From Cuneatibacter sp. NSJ-177 (GTDB taxonomy: Bacteria > Bacillota > Clostridia > Lachnospirales > Lachnospiraceae): a DNA stretch of 64,000 nt. Positions 45,505-54,539 of the stretch are shown piece by piece. The stretch covers positions 310,001 to 374,000 of the forward strand of contig NZ_JALIFO010000001.1 in NCBI RefSeq assembly GCF_022867805.1, read 5' to 3'. Made by a program: the position numbers and the translations under genes. The notes below the pieces were generated by a model. That model was not told the DNA's origin, searched no databases, and was given only the letters and a program-made list of their open reading frames with translations. The first letter of the stretch is position 1. Every line of letters begins with the position of its first letter.

Positions 45505-47175
45505 GTGTCTATGAATACAATCGATGCCAAGCTGCTTCGCAGCATGTTTTTGGCAGGTGCTAAAAATCTGGAAGTCAATAAAGAATGGATCAATGACTTA
45601 AACGTTTTTCCGGTTCCGGACGGAGATACCGGGACGAATATGACCTTGACGATCTTGTCGGCGGTCAAAGAAGTACAAAGACTTTCGGATGTGACCATGG
45701 GAACTCTGGCGAAAGCCATTTCATCCGGTTCCCTGCGGGGAGCCAGAGGAAACTCCGGCGTGATCCTGTCTCAGCTTTTCCGCGGCTTTTCCAAGGAACT
45801 CGGCACGGTTGACGAGCTGGATAAAGCGGCGGTGGCCAGAGCGGCCCAGAGAGCGACGGAGACGGCCTACAAGGCGGTTATGAAGCCGAAGGAAGGAACG
45901 ATTCTCACGGTTGCAAAGGGAATCGCCGAGAAAGCCATGGAGCTGGCGGATACCGACATGGAGATGGAAGCGTATCTGCGGGAACTGATCGCATATGGGG
46001 ATAAGGTTCTGGCCTACACCCCGGAACTGCTCCCTGTCTTAAAGCAGGCGGGCGTCGTGGATTCCGGCGGTCAGGGACTGATGCAGGTTTTAAAAGGCGC
46101 TCTGGACGGCTATCTCGGCAAGGAGATTGAGATTCCAGCGGAAAACGAGGCTCCGGCGGCAGAGCGGCCCAGGGAGATCGCTTCCAGCGAGGATCTGGGA
46201 GAGATCACCTTTGGATATTGCACCGAATTCATCATCAACCTGGAGAAGGAGTACAGCGAGGCGGATGAACATGATCTGAAGTCCTACCTGGAGTCCATCG
46301 GCGACTCCATCGTACTGGTCTCCGATGATGAGATTGTAAAGATTCATGTGCACACGAACCATCCGGGGCTGGCCTTTGAGAAGGGGCTCACCTACGGCAG
46401 CCTGTCCCGTATGAAGGTTGACAATATGCGGGAAGAACATGAAGAAAAGCTGATCCGTGAGGCTTCCCGGATTGCCCAGGAAGAGAAGGCAAAGAAGGCC
46501 GAACAGCCGCGCAAAGCGGTGGGCTTTATTGCCGTTTCGATCGGAGACGGCCTGAATGAGATTTTCCGCGAGCTCAACGTAGACGAGATCATCGAGGGCG
46601 GCCAGACCATGAATCCCAGCACGGATGACATGCTGAAAGCCATCGACAAGGTCAATGCGGACACGATCTTTATTTTCCCGAACAATAAAAACATCATTTT
46701 GGCCGCCGAGCAGGCGTCTCATCTGGTGGAAGATAAAAAGGTGCTGGTGGTACCGTCCAAGACAATCCCCCAGGGAATCACGGCGATTATCAACTATTCC
46801 CCTTCCCGTTCCGATGAGGAGAACGCCTCCACAATGGCGGAAGAGATGGGAAACGTTAAAACCGGACAGGTCACCTATGCGGTGAGAAATACCACGCTGG
46901 ACGGAAAAGAGATCCACGAGGGCGATATCATGGGAATCGGGGATCATTCCGCCCTCTTGGCTGTCGGAAGTGAGATCGACGAAGTTGCCCGCGAGATGCT
47001 CGATTCGATGGTGGACGGCGACACGGAGCTGATCAGCATTTATTACGGTGCGGATATCAGCGAAGAACGCGCGGCGCTGATGCAGGAGAAGGTGGAATCC
47101 TCCTATCCGGACTGTGATGTGGAGGTCCATTACGGCGGCCAGCCGATTTACTACTATGTAGCGTCGGTGGAGTAA
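45505..47175 (+). CDS. DAK2 (DhaL) domain protein, FakA/YloV-like
   Basis: A 556-residue protein. The N-terminal DhaL domain (about 5-200) contains NVFPVPDGDTGTNM and GARGNSGVILSQL, the ATP-binding motifs. The C-terminal half is the DegV-like linked domain typical of FakA. FakA proteins phosphorylate fatty acids held by FakB; no fakB gene is in view. The start is GTG 45505 (AGGAGG 7 bases upstream); ATG 45511 is an alternative. Confidence 0.9.
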   Translation: MSMNTIDAKLLRSMFLAGAKNLEVNKEWINDLNVFPVPDGDTGTNMTLTILSAVKEVQRLSDVTMGTLAKAISSGSLRGARGNSGVILSQLFRGFSKELGTVDELDKAAVARAAQRATETAYKAVMKPKEGTILTVAKGIAEKAMELADTDMEMEAYLRELIAYGDKVLAYTPELLPVLKQAGVVDSGGQGLMQVLKGALDGYLGKEIEIPAENEAPAAERPREIASSEDLGEITFGYCTEFIINLEKEYSEADEHDLKSYLESIGDSIVLVSDDEIVKIHVHTNHPGLAFEKGLTYGSLSRMKVDNMREEHEEKLIREASRIAQEEKAKKAEQPRKAVGFIAVSIGDGLNEIFRELNVDEIIEGGQTMNPSTDDMLKAIDKVNADTIFIFPNNKNIILAAEQASHLVEDKKVLVVPSKTIPQGITAIINYSPSRSDEENASTMAEEMGNVKTGQVTYAVRNTTLDGKEIHEGDIMGIGDHSALLAVGSEIDEVAREMLDSMVDGDTELISIYYGADISEERAALMQEKVESSYPDCDVEVHYGGQPIYYYVASVE

Positions 47176-47245
47176 GCCGCGAAAAGCGGGGAGGGAATCC
47201 GGCAGTTATGATTCACAGCTGCATTTTTGAGTCAGGCAAAAGTAT

Positions 47246-47277
47246 CCGGGAAATCTGGCGACAGATTTCCCGGTTTT
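47246..47277 (+). terminator. rho-independent terminator
   Basis: A perfect 12-bp stem, CCGGGAAATCTG (47246-47257) with CAGATTTCCCGG (47262-47273), followed by TTTT. It separates the DAK2 gene from recG, so recG needs its own promoter, which was not located. Confidence 0.85.
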
Positions 47278-47308
47278 ACTATAACATACTGTGTTGTGAG
47301 GTGAGATC

Positions 47309-49366
47309 ATGCGGGAGTCGGATCCTGTCAGTAAGTGTAAGGGGATTGGTCCGAAGACGGCGGAGGCTTTCCGTCATCTGGGAATCGAGACGGTGGGGGA
47401 TTTGCTGCGCCATTATCCGGCCCGGTATGACGCTTTTGCGCCGGCGACTCCGATCGGAGAAGCGGAGGAAGGAAAGATTGTCACGATCCGGGGAACTTTG
47501 ATGACGCTGCCCCAGGCCAGCCGTTTCGGCCGGCTTGCCACTTTATCCGTGACCGTTGGGGACGGGAGCGGGAGGGTGAAAGCGGTCTGGTTCCACCAGC
47601 CTTATCTGAAAAATACGCTGCACAAAGGGGAACATTGGGTGCTGCGGGGACGTTTGGTCCGAAACCGGTTTGGCCTGACCCTGGAGCAGCCTCAGATTTA
47701 TAAGCCGGAAGACTACGAGCAGATGCAGAATACGCTGCGCCCGGTCTACGGCACGGTCAGCGGCCTTTCCGGAAAAGTGATCGGAAAAGCGGTGGCCCAG
47801 GTACTGGATGAGGCAGATTTGGAGAAAGAGTTTCTGCCCTCCGAAGTCCGCGGCCGGTACGGGCTGGCAGAGTGGAACTATGCCATTCGTACTATTCATT
47901 TTCCGCCGGATAGGGAGGAACTTTTATTTGCCAGGGAACGCCTGGTGTTTGACGAGTTTTTCCTTTTTATCTTAGCCATCCGCCGGCTGAAAGAAAAAAA
48001 AGAGGAGAAGCCGAATCCGTTTTCTTTTGAGAAGACGTCCTGGTCGGATACCATTTTAAAGCAGCTTCCCTATGAGCTGACCGGTGCGCAGAAAAGGGTG
48101 TTTGGGGAGATCCGCGGAGATCTCAGAGGGAAAAACTTGATGAACCGGCTGATTCAGGGCGATGTGGGATCCGGAAAGACGATCCTTGCCCTGCTGGCCT
48201 TGACGGATGCGGCTGAGAACGGCTATCAGGGAGCGCTGATGGCTCCGACGGAAGTTTTGGCAAGGCAGCATATGGAGAGCTTTACCGAGATTTATGAAAA
48301 CCATGGGATTCCCTGCCGTCCGGTGCTGCTGACCGGTTCCATGACCGCCTCCGAAAAGCGGAAGGCTTACGAGAAAATTGCGGCCCGCGAAGCGGATCTG
48401 ATCATCGGAACCCACGCCCTGATCCAGGAAAAGGTGATCTACGATAATCTGGCCCTGGTGATTACCGATGAGCAGCACCGGTTCGGCGTACGCCAGCGGG
48501 AATCTTTCTCTCAGAAAGGGAGCACGCCCCATATCCTGGTGATGAGCGCGACGCCGATTCCAAGGACGCTGGCGATCATTCTCTACGGAGATCTGGATAT
48601 CTCAGTGGTGGACGAGCTTCCGAAAAGCCGCCTTCCCATCAAAAACTGTGTTGTGGACGTCTCTTACCGGCCGAAAGCGTACCGTTTTCTGCAAAAAGAA
48701 ATCGAGGAGGGACGTCAGGCCTATGTGATTTGTCCGATGGTGGAAGAGAGCGAGGGACTGGACGCGGAGAACGTGATTGATTATACGGAGAGGCTGCGGG
48801 CCGCCCTGCCGCCGTCCATCCGTGTGGAGTATCTTCATGGAAAGATGAGGCCGAAAGAAAAAAACGAGCGGATGGAACAGTTTCTGCGAAAAGAAATCCA
48901 AATTTTAGTGTCCACCACTGTGATCGAGGTGGGGGTGAACGTGCCGAACGCAACGGTGATGATGGTGGAAAATGCCGAGCGGTTTGGGCTGGCCCAGCTT
49001 CACCAGCTCCGCGGCCGCGTCGGCCGGGGAAGCCATCAGTCTTACTGTATTTTTGTGGACGGGTCCGGGGACGGGGAGAACAACGCCCGGCTGAAAATCT
49101 TAAAGGATTCCAACGATGGTTTTCGGATCGCTTCGGAGGATTTGAAGCTGCGCGGCCCCGGCGATGTGTTCGGCGTGCGCCAGAGCGGCAATCTGGAGTT
49201 CTCCTTAGGGGATATTTTTACAGACAGCCGGATTCTGCAGGCGGCCTCCGACACGGCGGAGGAGATCCTGCGGAGTGATCCGGAGTTTACCCTTCCGGAG
49301 CACCGTCCGCTGGCGGACCGTCTCGATCGGTACCGGAAGGAAAGTTTTGACCGCCTGTATTTATAA
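47309..49366 (+). CDS. recG: ATP-dependent DNA helicase RecG
   Basis: A 685-residue helicase that regresses stalled replication forks. The wedge domain is at about 60-160. Helicase motifs include QGDVGSGKTI (I), TDEQHRFG (II), MSATPIPRTLA (III) and QLRGRVGRG (VI). Full family length. Confidence 0.96.
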   Translation: MRESDPVSKCKGIGPKTAEAFRHLGIETVGDLLRHYPARYDAFAPATPIGEAEEGKIVTIRGTLMTLPQASRFGRLATLSVTVGDGSGRVKAVWFHQPYLKNTLHKGEHWVLRGRLVRNRFGLTLEQPQIYKPEDYEQMQNTLRPVYGTVSGLSGKVIGKAVAQVLDEADLEKEFLPSEVRGRYGLAEWNYAIRTIHFPPDREELLFARERLVFDEFFLFILAIRRLKEKKEEKPNPFSFEKTSWSDTILKQLPYELTGAQKRVFGEIRGDLRGKNLMNRLIQGDVGSGKTILALLALTDAAENGYQGALMAPTEVLARQHMESFTEIYENHGIPCRPVLLTGSMTASEKRKAYEKIAAREADLIIGTHALIQEKVIYDNLALVITDEQHRFGVRQRESFSQKGSTPHILVMSATPIPRTLAIILYGDLDISVVDELPKSRLPIKNCVVDVSYRPKAYRFLQKEIEEGRQAYVICPMVEESEGLDAENVIDYTERLRAALPPSIRVEYLHGKMRPKEKNERMEQFLRKEIQILVSTTVIEVGVNVPNATVMMVENAERFGLAQLHQLRGRVGRGSHQSYCIFVDGSGDGENNARLKILKDSNDGFRIASEDLKLRGPGDVFGVRQSGNLEFSLGDIFTDSRILQAASDTAEEILRSDPEFTLPEHRPLADRLDRYRKESFDRLYL

Positions 49367-49472
49367 AATGCAGCGGAAAAGTCACCGATAAACCGTCATC
49401 CTGCGCGGAGGGGATGGGGAAAGCCTTGCGCCGCCGTTTCAGGGGGCACAGATGGATATAGGAGGGGTGCAG

Positions 49473-50375
49473 ATGGAAAATTCCAGCCGCTTTTTTGCCA
49501 ACCGGGAGTGCCAGTATTATCCCTGCCACAAAGGGATCGAGGAGTTGAACTGCCTGTTTTGTTACTGTCCTTTTTACCTGCGGGAGCATTGCCCCGGCAA
49601 TCCTGCGTATTTTGAGAAGAACGGAAATCGAATCAAGGATTGTACGAATTGCACCTTCCCGCACCGGCCGGAAAGTTATGATATCATTGTGGAATGGATC
49701 CGAAAACAAAATCAGAAAAAGGAGGCAAATGGTATGCAAGAATGTCGAAAAGTAAGGAACCGTCTGTTGGGGGCTAAAGTCGTCGAAGCCTTGAAGTCGA
49801 GAAACATGGAAGCCTGGTACGCGGAGACCAAAGAAGAGGCCTTAAAACAAGCGCTTTCTTTGATCCCGGACGGCAGTTCGATCAGCTGGGGCGGTTCCAT
49901 GTCCATCCAGGAGATCGGACTGGTAGGCGCGCTGAAATCCAAGGAATCGATGAAGATCTTTGACCGGGATTCGGTGAACACCCCGGAGGAGAGAACGAAA
50001 ATGATGCGCGAGGCCTTTTTCTGCGATTATTTCCTCGCCAGCAGCAACGCAGTCAGTGAGGACGGTATTCTCGTGAATATCGACGGCTACGCCAACCGGG
50101 TGGCGGCTATCGCCTATGGGCCGGAGAACGTGCTGATGGTGGTGGGAATCAACAAGGTGGTGAAAACCGAGGCGGACGCCCTTTCCCGTGCCCGCAGTAT
50201 CGCGGCCACCAGCAACGCCCAGCGTTTTCCCATCAACACCCCCTGCAAAAAGACGGGCACCTGCGCCAACTGCAAGATGCCGGACACCATCTGCTGCCAA
50301 TTCTTAACCACACGCTACAGTAAGGCGCCGGGGCGGATCAAGGTGATTTTGGTGGGAGAGGAATTGGGGCTGTAA
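49473..50375 (+). CDS. Cys-rich small domain fused to a LUD (lactate utilization-type) domain
   Basis: A 300-residue protein in two parts. Residues 1-80 form a cysteine-rich domain (CQYYPCHKG, NCLFCYCPFY, CTNCTFPH), which should bind metal. Residues about 95-300 are a LUD domain like LutC/YkgG proteins, with SWGGSMSIQEIGL and a Cys-rich CKKTGTCANC-type end. The start 49473 follows GGAGGGG. An internal ATG at 49734 has its own AAGGAGG site, so a LUD-only product is also likely. Role: possibly anaerobic lactate or redox metabolism, by family. Confidence 0.8.
   Translation: MENSSRFFANRECQYYPCHKGIEELNCLFCYCPFYLREHCPGNPAYFEKNGNRIKDCTNCTFPHRPESYDIIVEWIRKQNQKKEANGMQECRKVRNRLLGAKVVEALKSRNMEAWYAETKEEALKQALSLIPDGSSISWGGSMSIQEIGLVGALKSKESMKIFDRDSVNTPEERTKMMREAFFCDYFLASSNAVSEDGILVNIDGYANRVAAIAYGPENVLMVVGINKVVKTEADALSRARSIAATSNAQRFPINTPCKKTGTCANCKMPDTICCQFLTTRYSKAPGRIKVILVGEELGL
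49719..49736 (+). promoter_or_regulatory. internal ribosome binding site and start inside the LUD fusion
   Basis: AAGGAGG (49719-49725) lies 8 bases before an in-frame ATG (49734) at the junction between the Cys-rich and LUD parts. Translation from it would give a 213-residue LUD protein alone. Confidence 0.5.
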
Positions 50376-50413
50376 AAAATCTTTGTTTCACAGATCTCAG
50401 ATAGAGGAACCGA

Positions 50414-50460
50414 TAGGCGGCGGAAAGCAAGGAAACTTAGCTTCTGCCGCCTAGTTTCAT
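50414..50460 (+). terminator. probable terminator after the LUD gene
   Basis: TAGGCGGCGGAA (50414-50425) pairs with TTCTGCCGCCTA (50441-50452) with one G-U pair, followed by GTTTCATTT. Confidence 0.65.
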
Positions 50461-50582
50461 TTGGAGATAGAGGAAGCATCCACCAATTTTCATCCATTCG
50501 CAAAGAATTCCAAACTTCAAGTCTAGAAAAAGTTATTAAAAAATACGGATGTATTAAAAAATACAAAAAATCTGGATAAATC

Positions 50583-50611
50583 TTGATTTCTATTCTATTT
50601 TCACGTATAAT
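50583..50611 (+). promoter_or_regulatory. promoter of the electron-transfer protein gene
   Basis: TTGATT (50583-50588), a 17-base spacer and a perfect TATAAT (50606-50611), in an AT-rich stretch 22 bases before the GTG start. Confidence 0.65.
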
Positions 50612-50632
50612 GAAGCAAATCAGAAGAAACCG

Positions 50633-52969
50633 GTGACTTATATGGAAATGTTGGAGCACATCGAGAACTGTCTGGAGCAGGAAGAGGCATTCTGTACGGC
50701 GGCCTGCCCGTTTCATTTGGATGGGCGTGCGTTTTGTGAGAGAATAAGCAAAGGACGTTTTCGGGCAGCCTATCAGATTTATCGGAATGCCGTCGGGTTC
50801 CCGCGGATTGCCTGCGCCATCTGCGAGGAGAACTGCCGGAATTTTTGCGCGCGGAAGGATTTCGGCGGGGCGGTGGAAATGAAACGCCTGGAGCAGGCAT
50901 GTCTTGCGTATTCCGGCCTGCCGGAACCGGCCCGCTATCACTTGCCCAAAAAACAGCAGAACGTGGCGGTGATCGGGGCGGGAATCAGCGGTCTGGCCTT
51001 CGCGCTACGGATGGCGGAAAAGGGGTATCCCGTTACGGTTTTTGAAAAAAGCAGCCGCATTGGGGGAGAACTATGGGAACGGCTTGATCCAGATCTTTTT
51101 TTAGAGGAGATCCGGCGGCAGTTTTGCTACGCGCCGTATGATCTTTGCCTGAATCATGAGATTACAGAGCCGAATCCGCCGGGATACGACGTGACCTATC
51201 TGGCGACCGGGGCGGGAGGCGAGGCCTTCGGCCTGCTGGGGGACGTGGAGCGGGAGACCTTGGCCACAAGCCGGGAAGGTGTGTTTTTAGGCGGTTCCCT
51301 GATGGGGGGGAGCCTGGCGGAAGCTTTGGCGGACGGACTGGCCGCCTCCCAGTTGGCGGAGCACTATCTGAAAACCGGGAGAATGGACCGGAGACGGCCG
51401 CCGTCGGAGACAAGGGTGGCGCTGGATACCCGGCTGCTGCAAGACGCGCCGGCGGTCGAGGCTGCTTCCGAGGAGGGCGCATACGACGATCGGGAGGCGG
51501 CCAGGGAGGCAGGGCGCTGTCTGGGCTGCCGCTGCGACGCCTGTCAGAAGCATTGCGACCTGATGAATTATTACCGGAAATATCCCCAAGTCATTCAGGA
51601 TGAAGTGTGCTACACGATCCATCCGGCGAGCCTCGATGGAAACGGAACCTTGGCGAAGCGGCTGATCGGCACCTGCAATCAATGCGGCTTTTGCCGCGAG
51701 GTCTGTCCGGAAGAAATCGATTTGGAGCATTTCTTGTTGGAGAGCCGGAGGGCCATGCAGAAAAACGGCAGTCTGCCCTGGGTGTATCATGATTTTTGGC
51801 TGAGGGATCTGGCGTTTTCACAGAGCAGCGAGGCTTCCCTTCTTCTGCGTCCTCGTTCCGAAGAGCCCTGCCGGTATCTGTTTTTCCCAGGCTGTCAGCT
51901 GGGGGCCTCCGATCCGCGGTATGTGACGGAATCTTACCGGTTCCTTCGGGAACGGGAGCCGGGAACGGCTTTGCTGCTTTCCTGCTGCGGAGCGCCTGCG
52001 GTCTGGGCCGGGGAACAGGAAAAGCAGGAGGAGGTCTTTTTGGCGATCAAAAAAACGTGGATGGATCTGGGAAAACCGGTGGTGATATTGGCTTGTCCGA
52101 CCTGCCGGAAGATATTTCGGGAGTACCTGCCGGATATTACCTGTGACTATTTATATCCGTTCCTGCTGGAACAAAATTGCAGCCCGAAGCGGTCCGGGGA
52201 CGGCCGGACGGTCTCTGTTTTCGACTCTTGTAGCAGCCGGCGGGAAGCAAAGCTCCAGCAGGCGGTCCGGGATTTGACCGTTGCAGCCGGTTATTCTTTG
52301 CAGCCGCTCCTTTATGAGCGGGAGAATGCAAAATGCTGCGGATGGGGCGGCCATGTGTCCTTTGCCAATCCGGATTATCTGCAAAAGGCCGTGAAGGAAC
52401 GGATCACCCAGGCCAGCCAGCCCTATGTGACCTATTGTGTGAATTGCCGGGATACCTTCGCGGAAGCAGGAAAACCAGTGGTCCATATTTTGGACGTGCT
52501 CTGGGATCTGGGAAACGAGAGCCGCCCTGCGCCAGATATCAATGAGCGCAGGGAAAACCGGAGAAAGCTCAAACGCATGGCCCTTCTGGAATGGGGGGAG
52601 AAAACGATTCCCTCCGCGAGGCTGGGCGCTCTCATCTGTTCTCCGGAGGTTCGAAAAAAGCTGGGGCGGGAGCATCTGATCGAAGAGGAGGCAGAATCTG
52701 CGGTCCTTTTCTGCGAGAGAACCGGGCGGCGCTTACGGATGGAAAATGGGAACTTCAGTGGCTATGCCATGGTCGGAAGGATGACATACTGGGTGGAATA
52801 CCGGCCGGAAGGCTCCGGTTACCGTTTGGAAAACGCCTATGCCCATCGGATGGAAATTGCGCGGGAGGAGATTTGGAACGGGAAACGCCAGGAGGGGCCG
52901 GGTGTTGATCATCGGGCGGATGATTGGGCTTCGTCCGAGACGGCTGGGAGAAAAGAAAATGAGGATTGA
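50633..52969 (+). CDS. flavin / multi-[4Fe-4S] / CCG-domain electron-transfer protein (dicluster type)
   Basis: A 778-residue multidomain redox protein. Cys-rich N-terminus (Cys21, 25, 61, 64, 68, 72) as in glutamate synthase small subunits, FAD-binding GAGISG (115-120), a second Cys group CLGCRCDACQKHC (about 298-311), ferredoxin motif CNQCGFCREVC (about 348), then two CCG modules (PGCQLG...CCGAP and DSCSS...CCGWGG) as in HdrB, GlpC and LutA. The C-terminal 120 residues are unassigned. Proteins with this layout occur near selenium/molybdenum hydroxylase genes, which fits the enzyme at 60239. Start GTG 50633, or ATG 50642. Confidence 0.82.
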   Translation: MTYMEMLEHIENCLEQEEAFCTAACPFHLDGRAFCERISKGRFRAAYQIYRNAVGFPRIACAICEENCRNFCARKDFGGAVEMKRLEQACLAYSGLPEPARYHLPKKQQNVAVIGAGISGLAFALRMAEKGYPVTVFEKSSRIGGELWERLDPDLFLEEIRRQFCYAPYDLCLNHEITEPNPPGYDVTYLATGAGGEAFGLLGDVERETLATSREGVFLGGSLMGGSLAEALADGLAASQLAEHYLKTGRMDRRRPPSETRVALDTRLLQDAPAVEAASEEGAYDDREAAREAGRCLGCRCDACQKHCDLMNYYRKYPQVIQDEVCYTIHPASLDGNGTLAKRLIGTCNQCGFCREVCPEEIDLEHFLLESRRAMQKNGSLPWVYHDFWLRDLAFSQSSEASLLLRPRSEEPCRYLFFPGCQLGASDPRYVTESYRFLREREPGTALLLSCCGAPAVWAGEQEKQEEVFLAIKKTWMDLGKPVVILACPTCRKIFREYLPDITCDYLYPFLLEQNCSPKRSGDGRTVSVFDSCSSRREAKLQQAVRDLTVAAGYSLQPLLYERENAKCCGWGGHVSFANPDYLQKAVKERITQASQPYVTYCVNCRDTFAEAGKPVVHILDVLWDLGNESRPAPDINERRENRRKLKRMALLEWGEKTIPSARLGALICSPEVRKKLGREHLIEEEAESAVLFCERTGRRLRMENGNFSGYAMVGRMTYWVEYRPEGSGYRLENAYAHRMEIAREEIWNGKRQEGPGVDHRADDWASSETAGRKENED

Positions 52970-53007
52970 GAAAAAACGCAGCGAGTTCAATTTGGGAGGA
53001 ATCGATG

Positions 53008-53856
53008 ATGAAGAATATATTGAGCAGAATTTCCGAAGAATACGATAACTTTACGTATTCCCAGAAGACGGTGGCAAATTTTGTGATGGAGAATTTAAAC
53101 CTGATCGCATTCGACACATTGGAAGATCTGGCGGCCCGGATCAAGGTGAGCACCACCACCATCATTCGTTTTGCCAGAAGTCTGGGGTACAACGGCTATT
53201 CCGAGATGCAAAAGGATATCCAGTCCAATCTGAAAAACAAGATCCGTCTGCCGGAACGGCTGAACGAATCCATGTCCCGCATGCCCCAGGACGAGCTGCT
53301 GCGGGAATCTTTTCAAAATGATATCACAAATATAGAGGAGACCTTGAAATATTTGGATATGGCGGATTTGCAGGATGCCGTCGGCCGCATGATCGGGGCG
53401 GAACATGTTTATATCATCGGCCTGCGGGGATCCTTTGCCCTGGCCCACTATACGGCGTCCCGTCTGGGGCAGATCCGGAAAAACGTGCGTCTGGTTCAAT
53501 CGGTGGGAATGTTGTATCCGGAGGAGCTGATCAGCGCCGGGCCAAAGGACGTCTGCATCGCGTTCCTGTTCCCCCGGTATTCCAAAAGCACGGCCAATAT
53601 GATCGCTTGGCTGAAAAAAAGGCAGGTGAAGATCATCCGGGTGACCAGCCAGAATTCCCGGAATCTGGATTCTGCCGGAGAAATCGTGTTTCCTTGCAGC
53701 GTGCGCGGTTCCTCCTTTAAGAATTCTTACGCGGCGCCCCTCTGCCTGATCAACTATTTTGCAGCTGCTGTGGCGGTGGAGAACTATGAGGAGGCGAAAG
53801 GAGTGCTGGAAGAGACGGAAGAGTTCCTGAGTCAGGGATTTTATTTGGAAGTATAA
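53008..53856 (+). CDS. MurR/RpiR family transcriptional regulator
   Basis: A 282-residue regulator. The N-terminal helix-turn-helix (about 1-75; IKVSTTTIIRFARSLGYNGY) binds DNA, and a SIS domain (about 115-250; VYIIGLRGSFALAHYTASRLG) would sense a phosphosugar or similar ligand. The start at 53008 follows GGGAGGA; an upstream TTG at 52966 overlapping the previous stop is less likely. It probably controls the catabolic genes downstream. Confidence 0.9.
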   Translation: MKNILSRISEEYDNFTYSQKTVANFVMENLNLIAFDTLEDLAARIKVSTTTIIRFARSLGYNGYSEMQKDIQSNLKNKIRLPERLNESMSRMPQDELLRESFQNDITNIEETLKYLDMADLQDAVGRMIGAEHVYIIGLRGSFALAHYTASRLGQIRKNVRLVQSVGMLYPEELISAGPKDVCIAFLFPRYSKSTANMIAWLKKRQVKIIRVTSQNSRNLDSAGEIVFPCSVRGSSFKNSYAAPLCLINYFAAAVAVENYEEAKGVLEETEEFLSQGFYLEV

Positions 53857-53920
53857 AGCAATACATTCTGTACTGAAAAAAATAAAAATGGCGAATACAA
53901 AAACAATGTCTCTTAAATAA

Positions 53921-53970
53921 GCAAGAAAAAAGCGTGTAATTCATAAGAATTATTCGCTTTTTTCTTGCTT
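53921..53970 (+). terminator. rho-independent terminator
   Basis: A perfect 14-bp stem, GCAAGAAAAAAGCG (53921-53934) with CGCTTTTTTCTTGC (53955-53968). It separates the regulator from the operon starting at 54062. Confidence 0.85.
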
Positions 53971-53978
53971 TAAAAATA

Positions 53979-54007
53979 TTGACAACCAATATGTAGCATG
54001 ATATGCT
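53979..54007 (+). promoter_or_regulatory. catabolic operon promoter with overlapping palindrome
   Basis: TTGACA (53979-53984), a 17-base spacer and TATGCT (54002-54007). The palindrome AGCAT-GAT-ATGCT (53995-54007) covers the -10 box and is a candidate site for the adjacent RpiR regulator. Confidence 0.65.
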
Positions 54008-54061
54008 AAATAAAAAATATAATACATAACACAGACGGGAAGCGAAAAGAGGAGGTAGGAA

Positions 54062-54520
54062 ATGAATTACGTGACAACCAATCGACCGGGGGAATTCGTT
54101 TTTACACAGGTGGGGATCGTTGTAAAGGACCTGGAACAGACGGTAGAGCGGTACCGGAAACTGATGGGGGCCGAGTCGGACGAGATCGTGGAATTCAACA
54201 CAGGGGTACGGGTAGCACATCTCTATTTTCCCGATATTGACGCCCAGATCGAGCTGCTGTCCCCGACGGAGGAGGGGAACCTATGGAGCGAATTCCTGAA
54301 GGAAAACGGTGGGGACGGCCTGCATCATCTGTGTTTCGACACGGCGGACTACGAAAAGACGCGGAGCGGATTTTTGGAGAAAGGAGTGAAGCTGGTCCGG
54401 GAGGTGACGAACGAGTTTGACCCGCGGGTGAAGTATTCTTTTTTCGACACAAGCGAGCTGGGTTTTCTGACGGAGATCGTAAACCGCCGGGAAATCAAGA
54501 AGATGGATCACAAAGGGTGA
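54062..54520 (+). CDS. VOC family protein (glyoxalase / epimerase-like)
   Basis: A 152-residue vicinal oxygen chelate protein: TQVGIVVKDLEQTVERY at the start, QIELLSP, DGLHHLCFDT and FLTEIVNR carry the usual metal ligands (Gln/His/Glu). It resembles methylmalonyl-CoA epimerase and glyoxalase-like proteins. In this operon it may epimerise or cleave the imported acid; the reaction is unknown. First gene of the operon, with AGGAGG before the ATG. Confidence 0.85.
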   Translation: MNYVTTNRPGEFVFTQVGIVVKDLEQTVERYRKLMGAESDEIVEFNTGVRVAHLYFPDIDAQIELLSPTEEGNLWSEFLKENGGDGLHHLCFDTADYEKTRSGFLEKGVKLVREVTNEFDPRVKYSFFDTSELGFLTEIVNRREIKKMDHKG

Positions 54521-54539
54521 TGGGAAGGAGTTTTCTCTT

